Part shown: one piece after another, positions 1 through 5,463 of the stretch
Position numbering within the stretch: the stretch's first letter is position 1
How the letters are laid out: every line of letters starts with the position of its first letter
Made by a program: the position numbers and the translations under genes
DNA from: an uncultured Duganella sp.
GTDB lineage: Bacteria; Pseudomonadota; Gammaproteobacteria; Burkholderiales; Burkholderiaceae
DNA length: 9,213 nt
Assembly: GCA_946482335.1 (NCBI GenBank)
Contig: CAMLRG010000213.1
Coordinates: forward strand, 1 to 9,213
Reading direction: 5' to 3'
The notes under the pieces: model-generated
Database searches by the model: none
What the model was told of the DNA's origin: nothing
What the model saw: only the letters and a program-made list of their open reading frames with translations

Positions 1-1
1 C

Positions 2-850
2 GACGTGGAACGCCACCTGCGCTTCAACGAGGAAGAGCATCCGGTCGCGCTGCAGCTGGGCGGTTCCGACCCGAAGGACCTGGCGATTTCCGCCAAACTG
101 GGCGAGAAGTGGGGTTACGATGAAGTCAACCTCAATTGCGGCTGTCCGTCGGAGCGGGTGCAGAAGGGGGCCTTCGGCGCCTGCCTGATGCAGGAGCCGG
201 AACTGGTGCGCGATTGCGTCAAGGCGATGAAGGATGCGGTGCAGATCGACGTCACCGTCAAGCACCGCATCGGCATCGACCACGAGGAAAGCTACGGTTT
301 CGTGCGCGATTTCGTGGGCACCGTGGCGGAAGCCGGCTGCACCACCTTCATCGTGCACGCCCGTAACGCCATCCTGAAGGGTTTGTCGCCCAAGGAAAAC
401 CGCGAAATCCCGCCGCTCAAGTACGAGTTCGCCTACCAGCTGAAAAAGGATTTCCCGCAGTTCGAAATCCTGATCAACGGCGGCGTCAAGACGCTGGAGG
501 AAATCGACCGCCATCTGCAGCACGTCGACGGCGTCATGCTGGGCCGCGAGGCTTACCACAACCCTTACCTGATGGCGGCCTTCGACCAGCGCTACTACGG
601 CGCTGAAGAAACCCCGCGCAGCCGCGAGCAAGTGCTGCAGGCGATGATGCCTTATATTGAAGAGCAGCTGGCGAAAGAGGGCGGCCGCGGCCTGAAGATC
701 AATTCCATCACGCGCCACATGCTGGGCCTGGCCCAAGGCTTGAAGGGCGCGCGCCAGTACCGCCAGACCTTGTCCGATGCCAAGCAGCTGGCGGCGGGCA
801 ATCCACAAATCCTGCTCGACGCCTTCGCCCGCACTTCCCAGACGCAATAA
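2..850 (+). CDS. dusA: tRNA-dihydrouridine synthase A, 3' part (5' end outside window)
   Basis: FMN-dependent, NADPH-using enzyme that reduces uridine to dihydrouridine in the tRNA D-loop; the DusA subfamily modifies U20/U20a. The first whole codon is at base 2 and about 282 residues remain. The family is about 330 residues, so roughly the first 50 (including the usual start and first FMN-binding segment) are missing. A GTG at 5-7 is an internal Val, not a start. Counting from that codon: the EEEHPVALQLGGSDP stretch (9-23) is characteristic of DusA; GCPSERVQKGAFGACLM (46-62) carries the catalytic cysteine Cys60 of the family; Lys86 in TVKHRIGI and His118 in IVHAR match FMN and substrate-contacting positions; SPKENREIPPL (128-138) is DusA-typical; NGGV (158-161) and the GR of MLGREAY bind the FMN phosphate. 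The C-terminal helical RNA-binding domain follows and contains ITRHMLGL. The reading frame is intact to the TAA at 848-850. No clear terminator follows. Confidence 0.96.
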   Translation, partial: DVERHLRFNEEEHPVALQLGGSDPKDLAISAKLGEKWGYDEVNLNCGCPSERVQKGAFGACLMQEPELVRDCVKAMKDAVQIDVTVKHRIGIDHEESYGFVRDFVGTVAEAGCTTFIVHARNAILKGLSPKENREIPPLKYEFAYQLKKDFPQFEILINGGVKTLEEIDRHLQHVDGVMLGREAYHNPYLMAAFDQRYYGAEETPRSREQVLQAMMPYIEEQLAKEGGRGLKINSITRHMLGLAQGLKGARQYRQTLSDAKQLAAGNPQILLDAFARTSQTQ

Positions 851-946
851 GCGCCGCTTATCCTGCGCATTCACTTCCTGTTGCTTCTGCGGCTGAGCAA
901 TTTCTCCGAAGAAAGTTCGTTTGCCCACATTTTGAGCAGAATTTGC

Positions 947-975
947 TTGCCGCGTGGAAACGTCGGGCCTATAAT
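947..975 (+). promoter_or_regulatory. Sigma-70 promoter ahead of the chemoreceptor gene
   Basis: TTGCCG at 947-952 and a perfect TATAAT at 970-975 are separated by 17 bases, the optimal sigma-70 geometry. Transcription would begin near 982, leaving about 215 nt of untranslated leader before the chemoreceptor ATG at 1197. The surrounding bases are more AT-rich than the flanking genes, as expected of a promoter region. The identification rests on sequence match only. Confidence 0.75.
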
Positions 976-980
976 TTCGT

Positions 981-1196
981 CGGTATACACATGCTTCTTA
1001 CGGTTCCTACCGGGTATTTTTAGGACGAAATACGACAGGTTTCGTCCTGCGGCGATAGCGGTCTTTGCATTCGCAGTCATAGTTTGCTACTGTCGCTACT
1101 TGCGTAGCAGCAAGGGTCAGTGGGTGCAGTAAATGTTTCTTACTAGCATCCTTGGGCAGTCCATAACTCGTGTCACTTCTATAATAAAGAGCCGAA
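981..1196 (+). other. Structured 5' leader of the chemoreceptor gene
   Basis: This is the gene-free stretch after the promoter, and no convincing ORF lies in it. It contains several inverted repeats. CGGTA 981-985 can pair with TACCG 1008-1012. AGGACGAAA 1022-1030 pairs perfectly with TTTCGTCCT 1040-1048 around a 9-nt loop. CTGCG 1047-1051 can pair with CGCAG 1072-1076, overlapping the previous stem by two bases. TTGCT 1084-1088 pairs with AGCAA 1109-1113, enclosing GCTAC 1095-1099 / GTAGC 1104-1108 with a TTGC loop. No U-run follows any stem, so none looks like an intrinsic terminator. I checked for the c-di-GMP-I riboswitch, often found ahead of chemoreceptor genes, and did not find its conserved core. 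A regulatory leader is possible but unproven. Confidence 0.45.
1180..1185 (+). promoter_or_regulatory. Isolated TATAAT box just before the chemoreceptor start
   Basis: A perfect TATAAT lies only 11 bases upstream of the ATG at 1197. No acceptable -35 element sits 16-18 bases upstream; the nearest TTG-containing hexamer (1152-1157) is 22 bases away. If used, it would give an almost leaderless mRNA starting near 1192 and bypassing the weak AAAGAG ribosome site at 1186-1191. It may simply be a chance match. Confidence 0.25.
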
Positions 1197-2927
1197 ATGA
1201 ATTTGAGCAAAATGAAGGTAGGGGCCCGTCTCGGCCTTGGTTTTTTCCTGGTACTGGCGTTCCTCGTCATTATCACCATCGTCGGTATCTGGCGCATGGC
1301 TCAGATTCAGGACCGCCTGGATCACGTGGTAAGCGTGAACACTGTCGCTACCCGTCTGGTGGTCGATATGCGCAACAATGTGAACGAGCGCATCAACGGC
1401 TTGAAAGTGCTGACCCTGATGTCCGACCCGGCCGATATGGAGCCGGAAATGAAGCGCCTGGCTGACCTGGGTGCCAAATACGAAGAATTCAGCAAGCGCC
1501 TGACCGCGCTGTACGCGAACAACGCCACCGCCGAAGAAAAGTCCCTGCTGGCCCAGGTGAAAGAACATGAAGGCGTGGCCCTGCCTGCCATCAAGAAGGC
1601 TTCCGAACTGTGGCTGGCCAACGATGCCGTGGGCGCGACCCGCATCCTGATCAAGGAAATCCGTCCTGCGCAGAAGAAGTGGATGGAAGCGCTGGACCAG
1701 CTGGCGACCCTGGAAGACAAGCTGAACGAAGACATGAAAGTGGAAGCCGCCGAAGGCTTCGAGTCCGCCCGCATGTTCATGATCATTGCCGGCCTGGCGG
1801 CCGTGGTGATCTCGCTGGGCGCCGCCTGGGTCATCACCCGCGGCCTGCTGAAGCAGCTGGGCGGCGAGCCTGACTACACCGCTTCGATCGCCGGCGCCAT
1901 CGCCAACGGCGACCTGTCGGTGGACATCGACACCTCGTCCAACGACAAGGATTCGCTGCTGGTCGAAATCAAGGAAATGCGCAACAGCCTGGTGGAAATC
2001 GTCGGCCAGGTGCGCCAGGGTACCGAGACCATCGGCACCGCGTCGCGCGAAATCGCCGCCGGCAACATCGACCTGTCCTCGCGTACCGAAATGCAGGCTT
2101 CCTCGCTGGAAAAGACCGCGTCGGCCATGGAAGAACTGACCTCCACCGTGAAGCAGAACGCCGACAATGCCCGCGAAGCCAACCAGCTCGCCGCCTCGGC
2201 TTCCGACGTGGCGCTGAAAGGCGGCCAGGTAGTGTCGCAAGTGGTCGAGACCATGAGCTCGATCAACGAATCGGCCAACAAGATCGTCGACATCATTGGC
2301 GTGATCGATGGCATCGCCTTCCAGACCAACATCCTGGCGCTGAACGCTGCGGTGGAAGCAGCCCGTGCCGGCGAGCAGGGCCGCGGCTTCGCCGTGGTGG
2401 CATCGGAAGTGCGCAACCTGGCCCAGCGTTCGGCCGGCGCCGCGAAAGAGATCAAGTCCCTGATCGGCGACTCCGTCGAGAAAGTGGAGCGCGGTTCGAA
2501 ACTGGTGGGCCAGGCTGGCGTGACCATGGATGAAGTGGTGGCTTCGGTGCGCCGCGTGACCGACATCATGAGCGAAATCGCCAGCGCCTCGCAGGAACAG
2601 AGCGCCGGCATCGAGCAGGTGAACCAGTCCATCATCGAGATGGATGCCATGACCCAGCAGAACGCCGCGCTGGTGGAAGAAGCCGCCGCTGCCGCGCAAT
2701 CGCTGCAGGATCAGGCCGGCGAGCTGTCGCGCGTAGTGTCGATCTTCAAGCTGGACGCCGAAACCGAATATGCGCTGACCGCCGCCAAGCCGGTCGTGAC
2801 CCAGACCGCCGTGGCCGTGGTGCCGAAAGCACCGGCCAAGCGCCCCGCTGCCAAGCCGGCCGCCGAAGCGGCACCGAAGAAAGTGGTCGCCGCCACCGCC
2901 GGCAGCGATGAATGGGAAGAGTTTTAA
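1197..2927 (+). CDS. Methyl-accepting chemotaxis protein, four-helix-bundle sensor type
   Basis: Inner-membrane chemoreceptor of 576 residues that would signal through CheW/CheA to the flagellar motor. The order is: short basic N-terminus, TM1 about 11-33, a mainly helical periplasmic sensor about 34-192 consistent with a 4HB_MCP domain, TM2 about 193-213, HAMP about 214-266, then the cytoplasmic coiled-coil hairpin. The methylation region resembles E. coli Tsr ([20 protein letters not shown], 294-313). The hairpin tip that binds CheA/CheW is clear ([20 protein letters not shown], 372-391). An Ala/Pro/Lys-rich flexible linker (about 528-568) leads to a terminal EWEEF, which fits the Trp-x-x-Phe tether that recruits CheR/CheB in receptors ending NWETF. 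The ATG at 1197 gives a normal TM1 and has a weak AAAGAG site five bases upstream. The ligand cannot be read from the sequence. The gene probably shares a transcript with the two TonB-domain genes 40 bases downstream. Confidence 0.96.
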   Translation: MNLSKMKVGARLGLGFFLVLAFLVIITIVGIWRMAQIQDRLDHVVSVNTVATRLVVDMRNNVNERINGLKVLTLMSDPADMEPEMKRLADLGAKYEEFSKRLTALYANNATAEEKSLLAQVKEHEGVALPAIKKASELWLANDAVGATRILIKEIRPAQKKWMEALDQLATLEDKLNEDMKVEAAEGFESARMFMIIAGLAAVVISLGAAWVITRGLLKQLGGEPDYTASIAGAIANGDLSVDIDTSSNDKDSLLVEIKEMRNSLVEIVGQVRQGTETIGTASREIAAGNIDLSSRTEMQASSLEKTASAMEELTSTVKQNADNAREANQLAASASDVALKGGQVVSQVVETMSSINESANKIVDIIGVIDGIAFQTNILALNAAVEAARAGEQGRGFAVVASEVRNLAQRSAGAAKEIKSLIGDSVEKVERGSKLVGQAGVTMDEVVASVRRVTDIMSEIASASQEQSAGIEQVNQSIIEMDAMTQQNAALVEEAAAAAQSLQDQAGELSRVVSIFKLDAETEYALTAAKPVVTQTAVAVVPKAPAKRPAAKPAAEAAPKKVVAATAGSDEWEEF

Positions 2928-2967
2928 ATACAAAAACGGTTTTTCATAAATTTTGATTGGGATAGAA

Positions 2968-3300
2968 ATGAACAAGCGTCTGATTGGTTTTATCGCAGCA
3001 TCCATCGTCTCCGCCTCGGCATGCGCGGCTGATACTCCGGCCGTATTCGATGCCAAGAACTGCAAGGCCGAATACCCGAAGGCATCGCTGCTGAATGAAG
3101 AGCAGGGCACCGTCAGCATGGCCTTCCTGGTGTCGGCTTCCGGCGAGGTGGTTGATTCGAAGGTGGACAAGTCCAGCGGCTACAAGAACCTGGACAAGGC
3201 AGCCGTGAAAGCGATCAGCGCTTGCAAATTCAAGCCAGGCACCAAGGACGGCGCCGTAGCCCAAACCTGGACCAAAGTCGACTACGTCTGGTCGCTGTAA
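2968..3300 (+). CDS. Small exported TonB C-terminal-domain protein, copy 1
   Basis: The product is 110 residues. A signal peptide (about 1-20, cleavage predicted after the ACA of SACAAD) is followed by a roughly 90-residue mature protein that is almost entirely a TonB C-terminal domain: YPKAS, EEQGTVSMAFLVSASGEV, KSSGYKNLDKAA and CKFKPGT match the family pattern. True TonB has an N-terminal membrane anchor that contacts ExbB/ExbD and a Pro-rich periplasm-spanning linker. Both are absent, so this protein cannot transduce energy in the classical way. Cys32 and Cys86 of the mature domain are kept in the neighbouring paralog and could form a disulfide. The ATG at 2968 is preferred over TTG at 2953 because it begins the signal peptide and has GGGA at 2959-2962. 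Cys19 in the signal peptide lacks a proper lipobox and is Phe in the paralog, so I do not call a lipoprotein. The function is unknown; genome annotations usually label such proteins energy transducer TonB. Confidence 0.88.
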   Translation: MNKRLIGFIAASIVSASACAADTPAVFDAKNCKAEYPKASLLNEEQGTVSMAFLVSASGEVVDSKVDKSSGYKNLDKAAVKAISACKFKPGTKDGAVAQTWTKVDYVWSL

Positions 3301-3332
3301 TCCATTCCATTCTCATTCTGTAGGGGATTATC

Positions 3333-3668
3333 ATGAAGACGAAGTTGAGTGTTCTGGCAGCTGCGTTCGCAATGGGCGCATCGGCATTTGCGGCCGAAGT
3401 TCCGGCTACCTTTGATGCAAAGAATTGCAAAGCGGAGTATCCCAAGGCATCCCTGATGAATGAAGAGCAGGGCACTGTCAGCATGTCCTTCCTGGTCGCC
3501 GCCAACGGTGAAGTGAAGGACTCCAAGCTGGACAAATCTTCCGGTTTCAAGAACCTGGACAAGGCCGCCATGAAGGCGCTGAGCGCTTGCAAGTTCAAGC
3601 CCGGCACCAAGGATGGCGCACCGGCCGAAACCTGGACCAAGGTGGACTACGCCTGGAAGCTGGACTGA
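3333..3668 (+). CDS. Small exported TonB C-terminal-domain protein, copy 2
   Basis: The product is 111 residues, a tandem paralog of the preceding gene 32 bases away. The signal peptide (about 1-20, cut after AFA in SAFAAEVP) lines up without gaps with that of copy 1. By hand alignment, 74 of the 90 shared mature residues are identical, and there is one extra Asp at the C-terminus. Both mature-domain cysteines (32 and 86) and the TonB-C motifs (EEQGTVSMSFLV, KSSGFKNLDKAA, CKFKPGTKDG) are kept. Many codons differ only at the third base, so the duplication is not recent and both copies appear to be under selection for protein sequence. An AGGGG ribosome site at 3322-3326 supports the ATG. There is no anchor or Pro-rich spacer, so a role independent of ExbBD is inferred. 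A strong terminator lies 25 bases after the stop. Confidence 0.88.
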   Translation: MKTKLSVLAAAFAMGASAFAAEVPATFDAKNCKAEYPKASLMNEEQGTVSMSFLVAANGEVKDSKLDKSSGFKNLDKAAMKALSACKFKPGTKDGAPAETWTKVDYAWKLD

Positions 3669-3690
3669 ACCGGCGCTCCCGTCTCATGAA

Positions 3691-3716
3691 AGCGGCCCCT
3701 AGCGGGCCGTTTTTTT
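3691..3716 (+). terminator. Intrinsic terminator after the TonB-domain pair
   Basis: A six-bp GC-only stem (CGGCCC 3693-3698 with GGGCCG 3704-3709, loop CTAGC) is followed directly by seven T residues (3710-3716). This is a textbook Rho-independent terminator on the + strand. It closes the chemoreceptor/TonB-domain unit and isolates the next gene, which starts only 36 bases later. Confidence 0.92.
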
Positions 3717-3751
3717 GTTAATCTGCGGGTATCGTACCTCGGGTAGCCCCA

Positions 3752-4315
3752 ATGAAAGTTCTGTTTCTCGTTCCACTCGCCGGTGTGCTGCTGTCCGCTT
3801 GCGCCATGTGGCGCGACGCGCATGACCCGGCCCGCAACAAGCAGTATGTCGTGGTGGTCAACGCCATGACCTGGCCGCACGCCGCGAGCGGCAAGCTGGA
3901 CGGTACCCGCACCAGTTGGCCGCTGCAGCAGCTCGGCAACCATGAAGAAATTTTCCCGCTGGCCCAACTCAAGCACTGCCCGGATGCCTTGCCCTGCGCC
4001 TGGGGCGTGCTGAGTGCTTCGCGCAGCATCACCCGCTACGCCTACGCCCCGGGCGGCATCACGCTCGACCTGGGCTTGAACGTGGACGTGCACCGCCGCC
4101 AGCAGGACCGCCGCCGCAATTTCCACACCTCGATCGCCATCCCGGCCGACGTACCCGCGATCAGCTACCAGCGCGTGCTGCAGGAATCGGTTTCCCTGCC
4201 TTACGGGAAGGTGTACCGTGTCGATATGGATCACGGCATCACGTACCAGCTGTGCGCCCAGCGCGTCGACGAGGCGGGCAAAGCACTCGACAAATGCGAT
4301 ATCCCGTATATCTGA
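3752..4315 (+). CDS. Predicted lipoprotein of unknown function
   Basis: The product is 187 residues and I do not recognise its family. The N-terminus is a lipoprotein signal: Lys2, a hydrophobic core, then lipobox LSAC with Cys17 as the lipidated residue. Residue +2 is Ala, so by the E. coli Lol rule it would go to the outer membrane. The mature part has four cysteines (76, 82, 168, 182) that could make two disulfides, consistent with a periplasmic location. Alternating hydrophobic/polar runs such as GGITLDLGLNVDVH (101-114) suggest beta strands; a basic stretch HRRQQDRRR lies at 114-122. The ATG is chosen because the signal peptide begins there, although no good ribosome site is visible in the 35 bases after the upstream terminator. 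It is a single-gene unit or may be read with the next lipoprotein gene, 82 bases downstream. Confidence 0.82.
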   Translation: MKVLFLVPLAGVLLSACAMWRDAHDPARNKQYVVVVNAMTWPHAASGKLDGTRTSWPLQQLGNHEEIFPLAQLKHCPDALPCAWGVLSASRSITRYAYAPGGITLDLGLNVDVHRRQQDRRRNFHTSIAIPADVPAISYQRVLQESVSLPYGKVYRVDMDHGITYQLCAQRVDEAGKALDKCDIPYI

Positions 4316-4354
4316 GTTGCTGGCTGTAAGGGTTTGTAAAAGCAGCGGCACGCG

Positions 4355-4373
4355 CCCCACTTTTCCCTATAGT
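4355..4373 (+). promoter_or_regulatory. Possible -10 region ahead of the Pro/Tyr-rich lipoprotein gene
   Basis: Two alternatives overlap here. TATAGT at 4368-4373 resembles a sigma-70 -10 box but lacks a -35 at the right spacing. CCCCACTT at 4355-4362 lies 15 bases after TTGTAA (4334-4339), loosely like the heat-shock sigma-32 pattern (TTGAAA, then CCCCATNT). Neither is strong. Confidence 0.25.
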
Positions 4374-4383
4374 TGAACTTGGG

Positions 4384-4389
4384 AAGGAG
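4384..4389 (+). promoter_or_regulatory. Strong Shine-Dalgarno site
   Basis: A perfect AAGGAG lies 8 bases before the ATG at 4398. It is the strongest ribosome site in the window and fixes the start of the lipoprotein gene. It suggests high translation. Confidence 0.8.
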
Positions 4390-4397
4390 AAATTGCG

Positions 4398-4745
4398 ATG
4401 AAAACCTTGTTGATCTTGCCGGTGCTGGCCCTGGGCCTGGCCGGTTGCGCCAGCCAGCAGCCGGCGCGCTATGCATCCAGCAACCCTTATGAATGGCGCA
4501 CCGTGTCGGTGACGCCGGTACCGTACGGTACCGCGGCGCGTTCAGGCGCGCCCGTCACGTATTCGAGTGAACCGGTCTATGTCGAGCAATATCCGGTCTA
4601 TGCGGCACCGCAGCCGGTGTATGTGGCCCCTTCGCCGTACTATTCGCCGGCGCCGGTGTACACCTATCCTCCGGTGACGATCGGCTTTGATTTCCTGTTT
4701 ACCAACCGGCACCGGCATCATCACCGTGGCCGCGGGCGCTGGTAA
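4398..4745 (+). CDS. Pro/Tyr-rich small lipoprotein with His/Arg tail
   Basis: The product is 115 residues. It has a lipoprotein signal with lipobox LAGC and lipidated Cys17; +2 is Ala, so outer-membrane sorting is expected. The mature chain is low in complexity. Residues 58-92 repeat a degenerate Pro-Val-Tyr-Val unit (EPVYV, YPVYAAP, QPVYVAP, PYYSP, APVYTYPP), probably an extended, proline-kinked segment. It ends with a short hydrophobic patch (TIGFDFLF, 94-101) and a basic tail containing RHRHHHRGRGRW (104-115). The tail could bind metal, peptidoglycan, LPS or nucleic acid, but nothing in the sequence decides between these. The length and start are well supported by the AAGGAG site. Similar short YPVY-rich lipoproteins exist in many proteobacteria without a known role. 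The stop at 4743-4745 abuts a candidate ORF on the other strand. Confidence 0.85.
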   Translation: MKTLLILPVLALGLAGCASQQPARYASSNPYEWRTVSVTPVPYGTAARSGAPVTYSSEPVYVEQYPVYAAPQPVYVAPSPYYSPAPVYTYPPVTIGFDFLFTNRHRHHHRGRGRW

Positions 4746-4859
4746 TCAATGGAAGACGAGCGACATGTGCGACAGCACATCTGCCGAGCACAGTAGCCAG
4801 GTTGCGGAAGCCACCAGGCTGAGCAGCACAGCGCCGCTCGCGAAAGGATGGTGGGACAT
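4746..4859 (-). CDS. Candidate 37-residue membrane microprotein
   Basis: This - strand ORF starts with ATG at 4859 and ends with TGA at 4746-4748, immediately next to the stop of the opposing lipoprotein gene. A GGAG ribosome site lies six bases before the ATG. The peptide begins MSHHPFASG, has a continuous hydrophobic stretch (about 10-29, AVLLSLVASATWLLCSADVL) and ends SHMSLVFH, consistent with one membrane span. An in-frame ATG at 4889 would add ten residues but has no ribosome site. It lies just beyond the - strand terminator, so it would need its own promoter, and I cannot find a good one. It could be a chance ORF. It is reported because ribosome site, start and hydrophobic profile all agree. 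Confidence 0.3.
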   Translation of the reverse strand: MSHHPFASGAVLLSLVASATWLLCSADVLSHMSLVFH

Positions 4860-4902
4860 GGGATGCTCCGGCCTAAGAATTGACTTCATCTTATCGAAGA
4901 GC

Positions 4903-4938
4903 AAATAAAAAAGGCATCGGAGGGTGTCCGATGCCTTT
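4903..4938 (-). terminator. Intrinsic terminator for the - strand gene at 4959-5399
   Basis: A perfect 12-bp stem (4910-4921 with 4927-4938) closes a five-base loop. Read on the - strand, the stem ends in six U residues, then A and UUU, a strong Rho-independent terminator 21 bases after that gene's stop. On the + strand only three T's follow, so termination in that direction would be weaker, though it may also stop transcripts from the lipoprotein gene. Confidence 0.9.
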
Positions 4939-4958
4939 GTAGGACTATTGCTCGTCCT

Positions 4959-5399
4959 TTATTTTTTACCCCAAAGCACAACAGCTCCGGCGGGGGCGGT
5001 ATCCAGGGCATCCGATTGGGCGAGCCACTCGGTCAGGCGTTCCGGCATCTTCAGCGTGATGCCGGTGCCATCGATATAGCCCACCATTTCCAGGCATTTG
5101 GCATCGATCTTGGCCTTGGACACGGTCGGCGCCACCATCACCATGCGGTCATACGCCTTGCGCGCCTTGTTTTCCCACTTGTGCAGGCTGCTTTCGTCAA
5201 AGCGGTTGGCTTCGAAATAGACGGTCAGCGAACCATCCGGGTTGCCGAAGCCGACAATGCCGGCGCCTTTGCGGATCGTGGTCGAGTTTGCAACATCGAA
5301 TTGTTCGGTGGGGACAAACACCCCGGCGCGGCCATCGACATGGGGACGGCCAACTGGAGTGTCTTTGCTATAGGTGCTAAGGTCTTTCAGTTCGGACAT
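4959..5399 (-). CDS. Conserved-looking hypothetical protein, 146 residues
   Basis: I do not recognise this family. The open frame extends further upstream, but only the part from ATG at 5397-5399 (MSELKDLSTYSKDTP) reads like a natural protein. The upstream extension runs antisense-phase through the NIPSNAP gene and is Arg/Pro/Ala-rich shadow. A weak GAGAAG precedes the ATG by six bases. The protein has no signal peptide and no membrane segment, and a single cysteine (102), so it is probably cytoplasmic. The central part (KGAGIVGFGNPDGSLTVYFE, 44-63) looks like beta hairpins. It is followed by a charged helix (about 69-87), a second strand region, and a C-terminal helix (PERLTEWLAQ, 119-128). 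It lies 64 bases downstream of the NIPSNAP gene on the same strand and ends at its own terminator, so co-transcription is possible. A hairpin sits in its leader. Confidence 0.78.
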   Translation of the reverse strand: MSELKDLSTYSKDTPVGRPHVDGRAGVFVPTEQFDVANSTTIRKGAGIVGFGNPDGSLTVYFEANRFDESSLHKWENKARKAYDRMVMVAPTVSKAKIDAKCLEMVGYIDGTGITLKMPERLTEWLAQSDALDTAPAGAVVLWGKK

Positions 5400-5409
5400 G
5401 AATTCTTCT

Positions 5410-5431
5410 CGGCTGCAATATTCTCCAGCCG
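5410..5431 (-). repeat. Inverted repeat in the leader of the 146-residue protein gene
   Basis: CGGCTG and CAGCCG arms (5426-5431 and 5410-5415) flank a 10-base AT-rich centre, 10 bases upstream of the ATG. As RNA it is a 6-bp hairpin ending just before the weak ribosome site. As DNA it has the size of a repressor operator. Either reading is inference. Confidence 0.45.
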
Positions 5432-5463
5432 ATATTTTATCCTCAAACAAATGCCCGCGAGCA

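Noticed and set aside
881..1132. 83-codon + strand open frame in the leader before the chemoreceptor
   Set aside because: It lies across the promoter and hairpins, has no convincing start or ribosome site, and its composition is unlike neighbouring proteins.
976..1196. c-di-GMP-I riboswitch ahead of the chemoreceptor
   Set aside because: The genomic position is typical, but the conserved core sequences and paired arms of that class are not visible.
1179..3170. 663-codon open frame antisense to the chemoreceptor and first TonB-domain gene
   Set aside because: Its product is rich in His, Gly and Arg and shows no domain. It mirrors the third-position bias of the real + strand gene, a common artefact in GC-rich DNA.
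2968..3300. Lipoprotein reading of TonB-domain copy 1 via Cys19
   Set aside because: The residues before Cys19 (ASA) do not make a good lipobox, and the paralog has Phe at the same position with an aligned signal peptidase I site.
4687..4908. 73-codon + strand frame after the Pro/Tyr-rich lipoprotein gene
   Set aside because: It starts inside that gene in another frame, has no domain character and runs into the terminator region.
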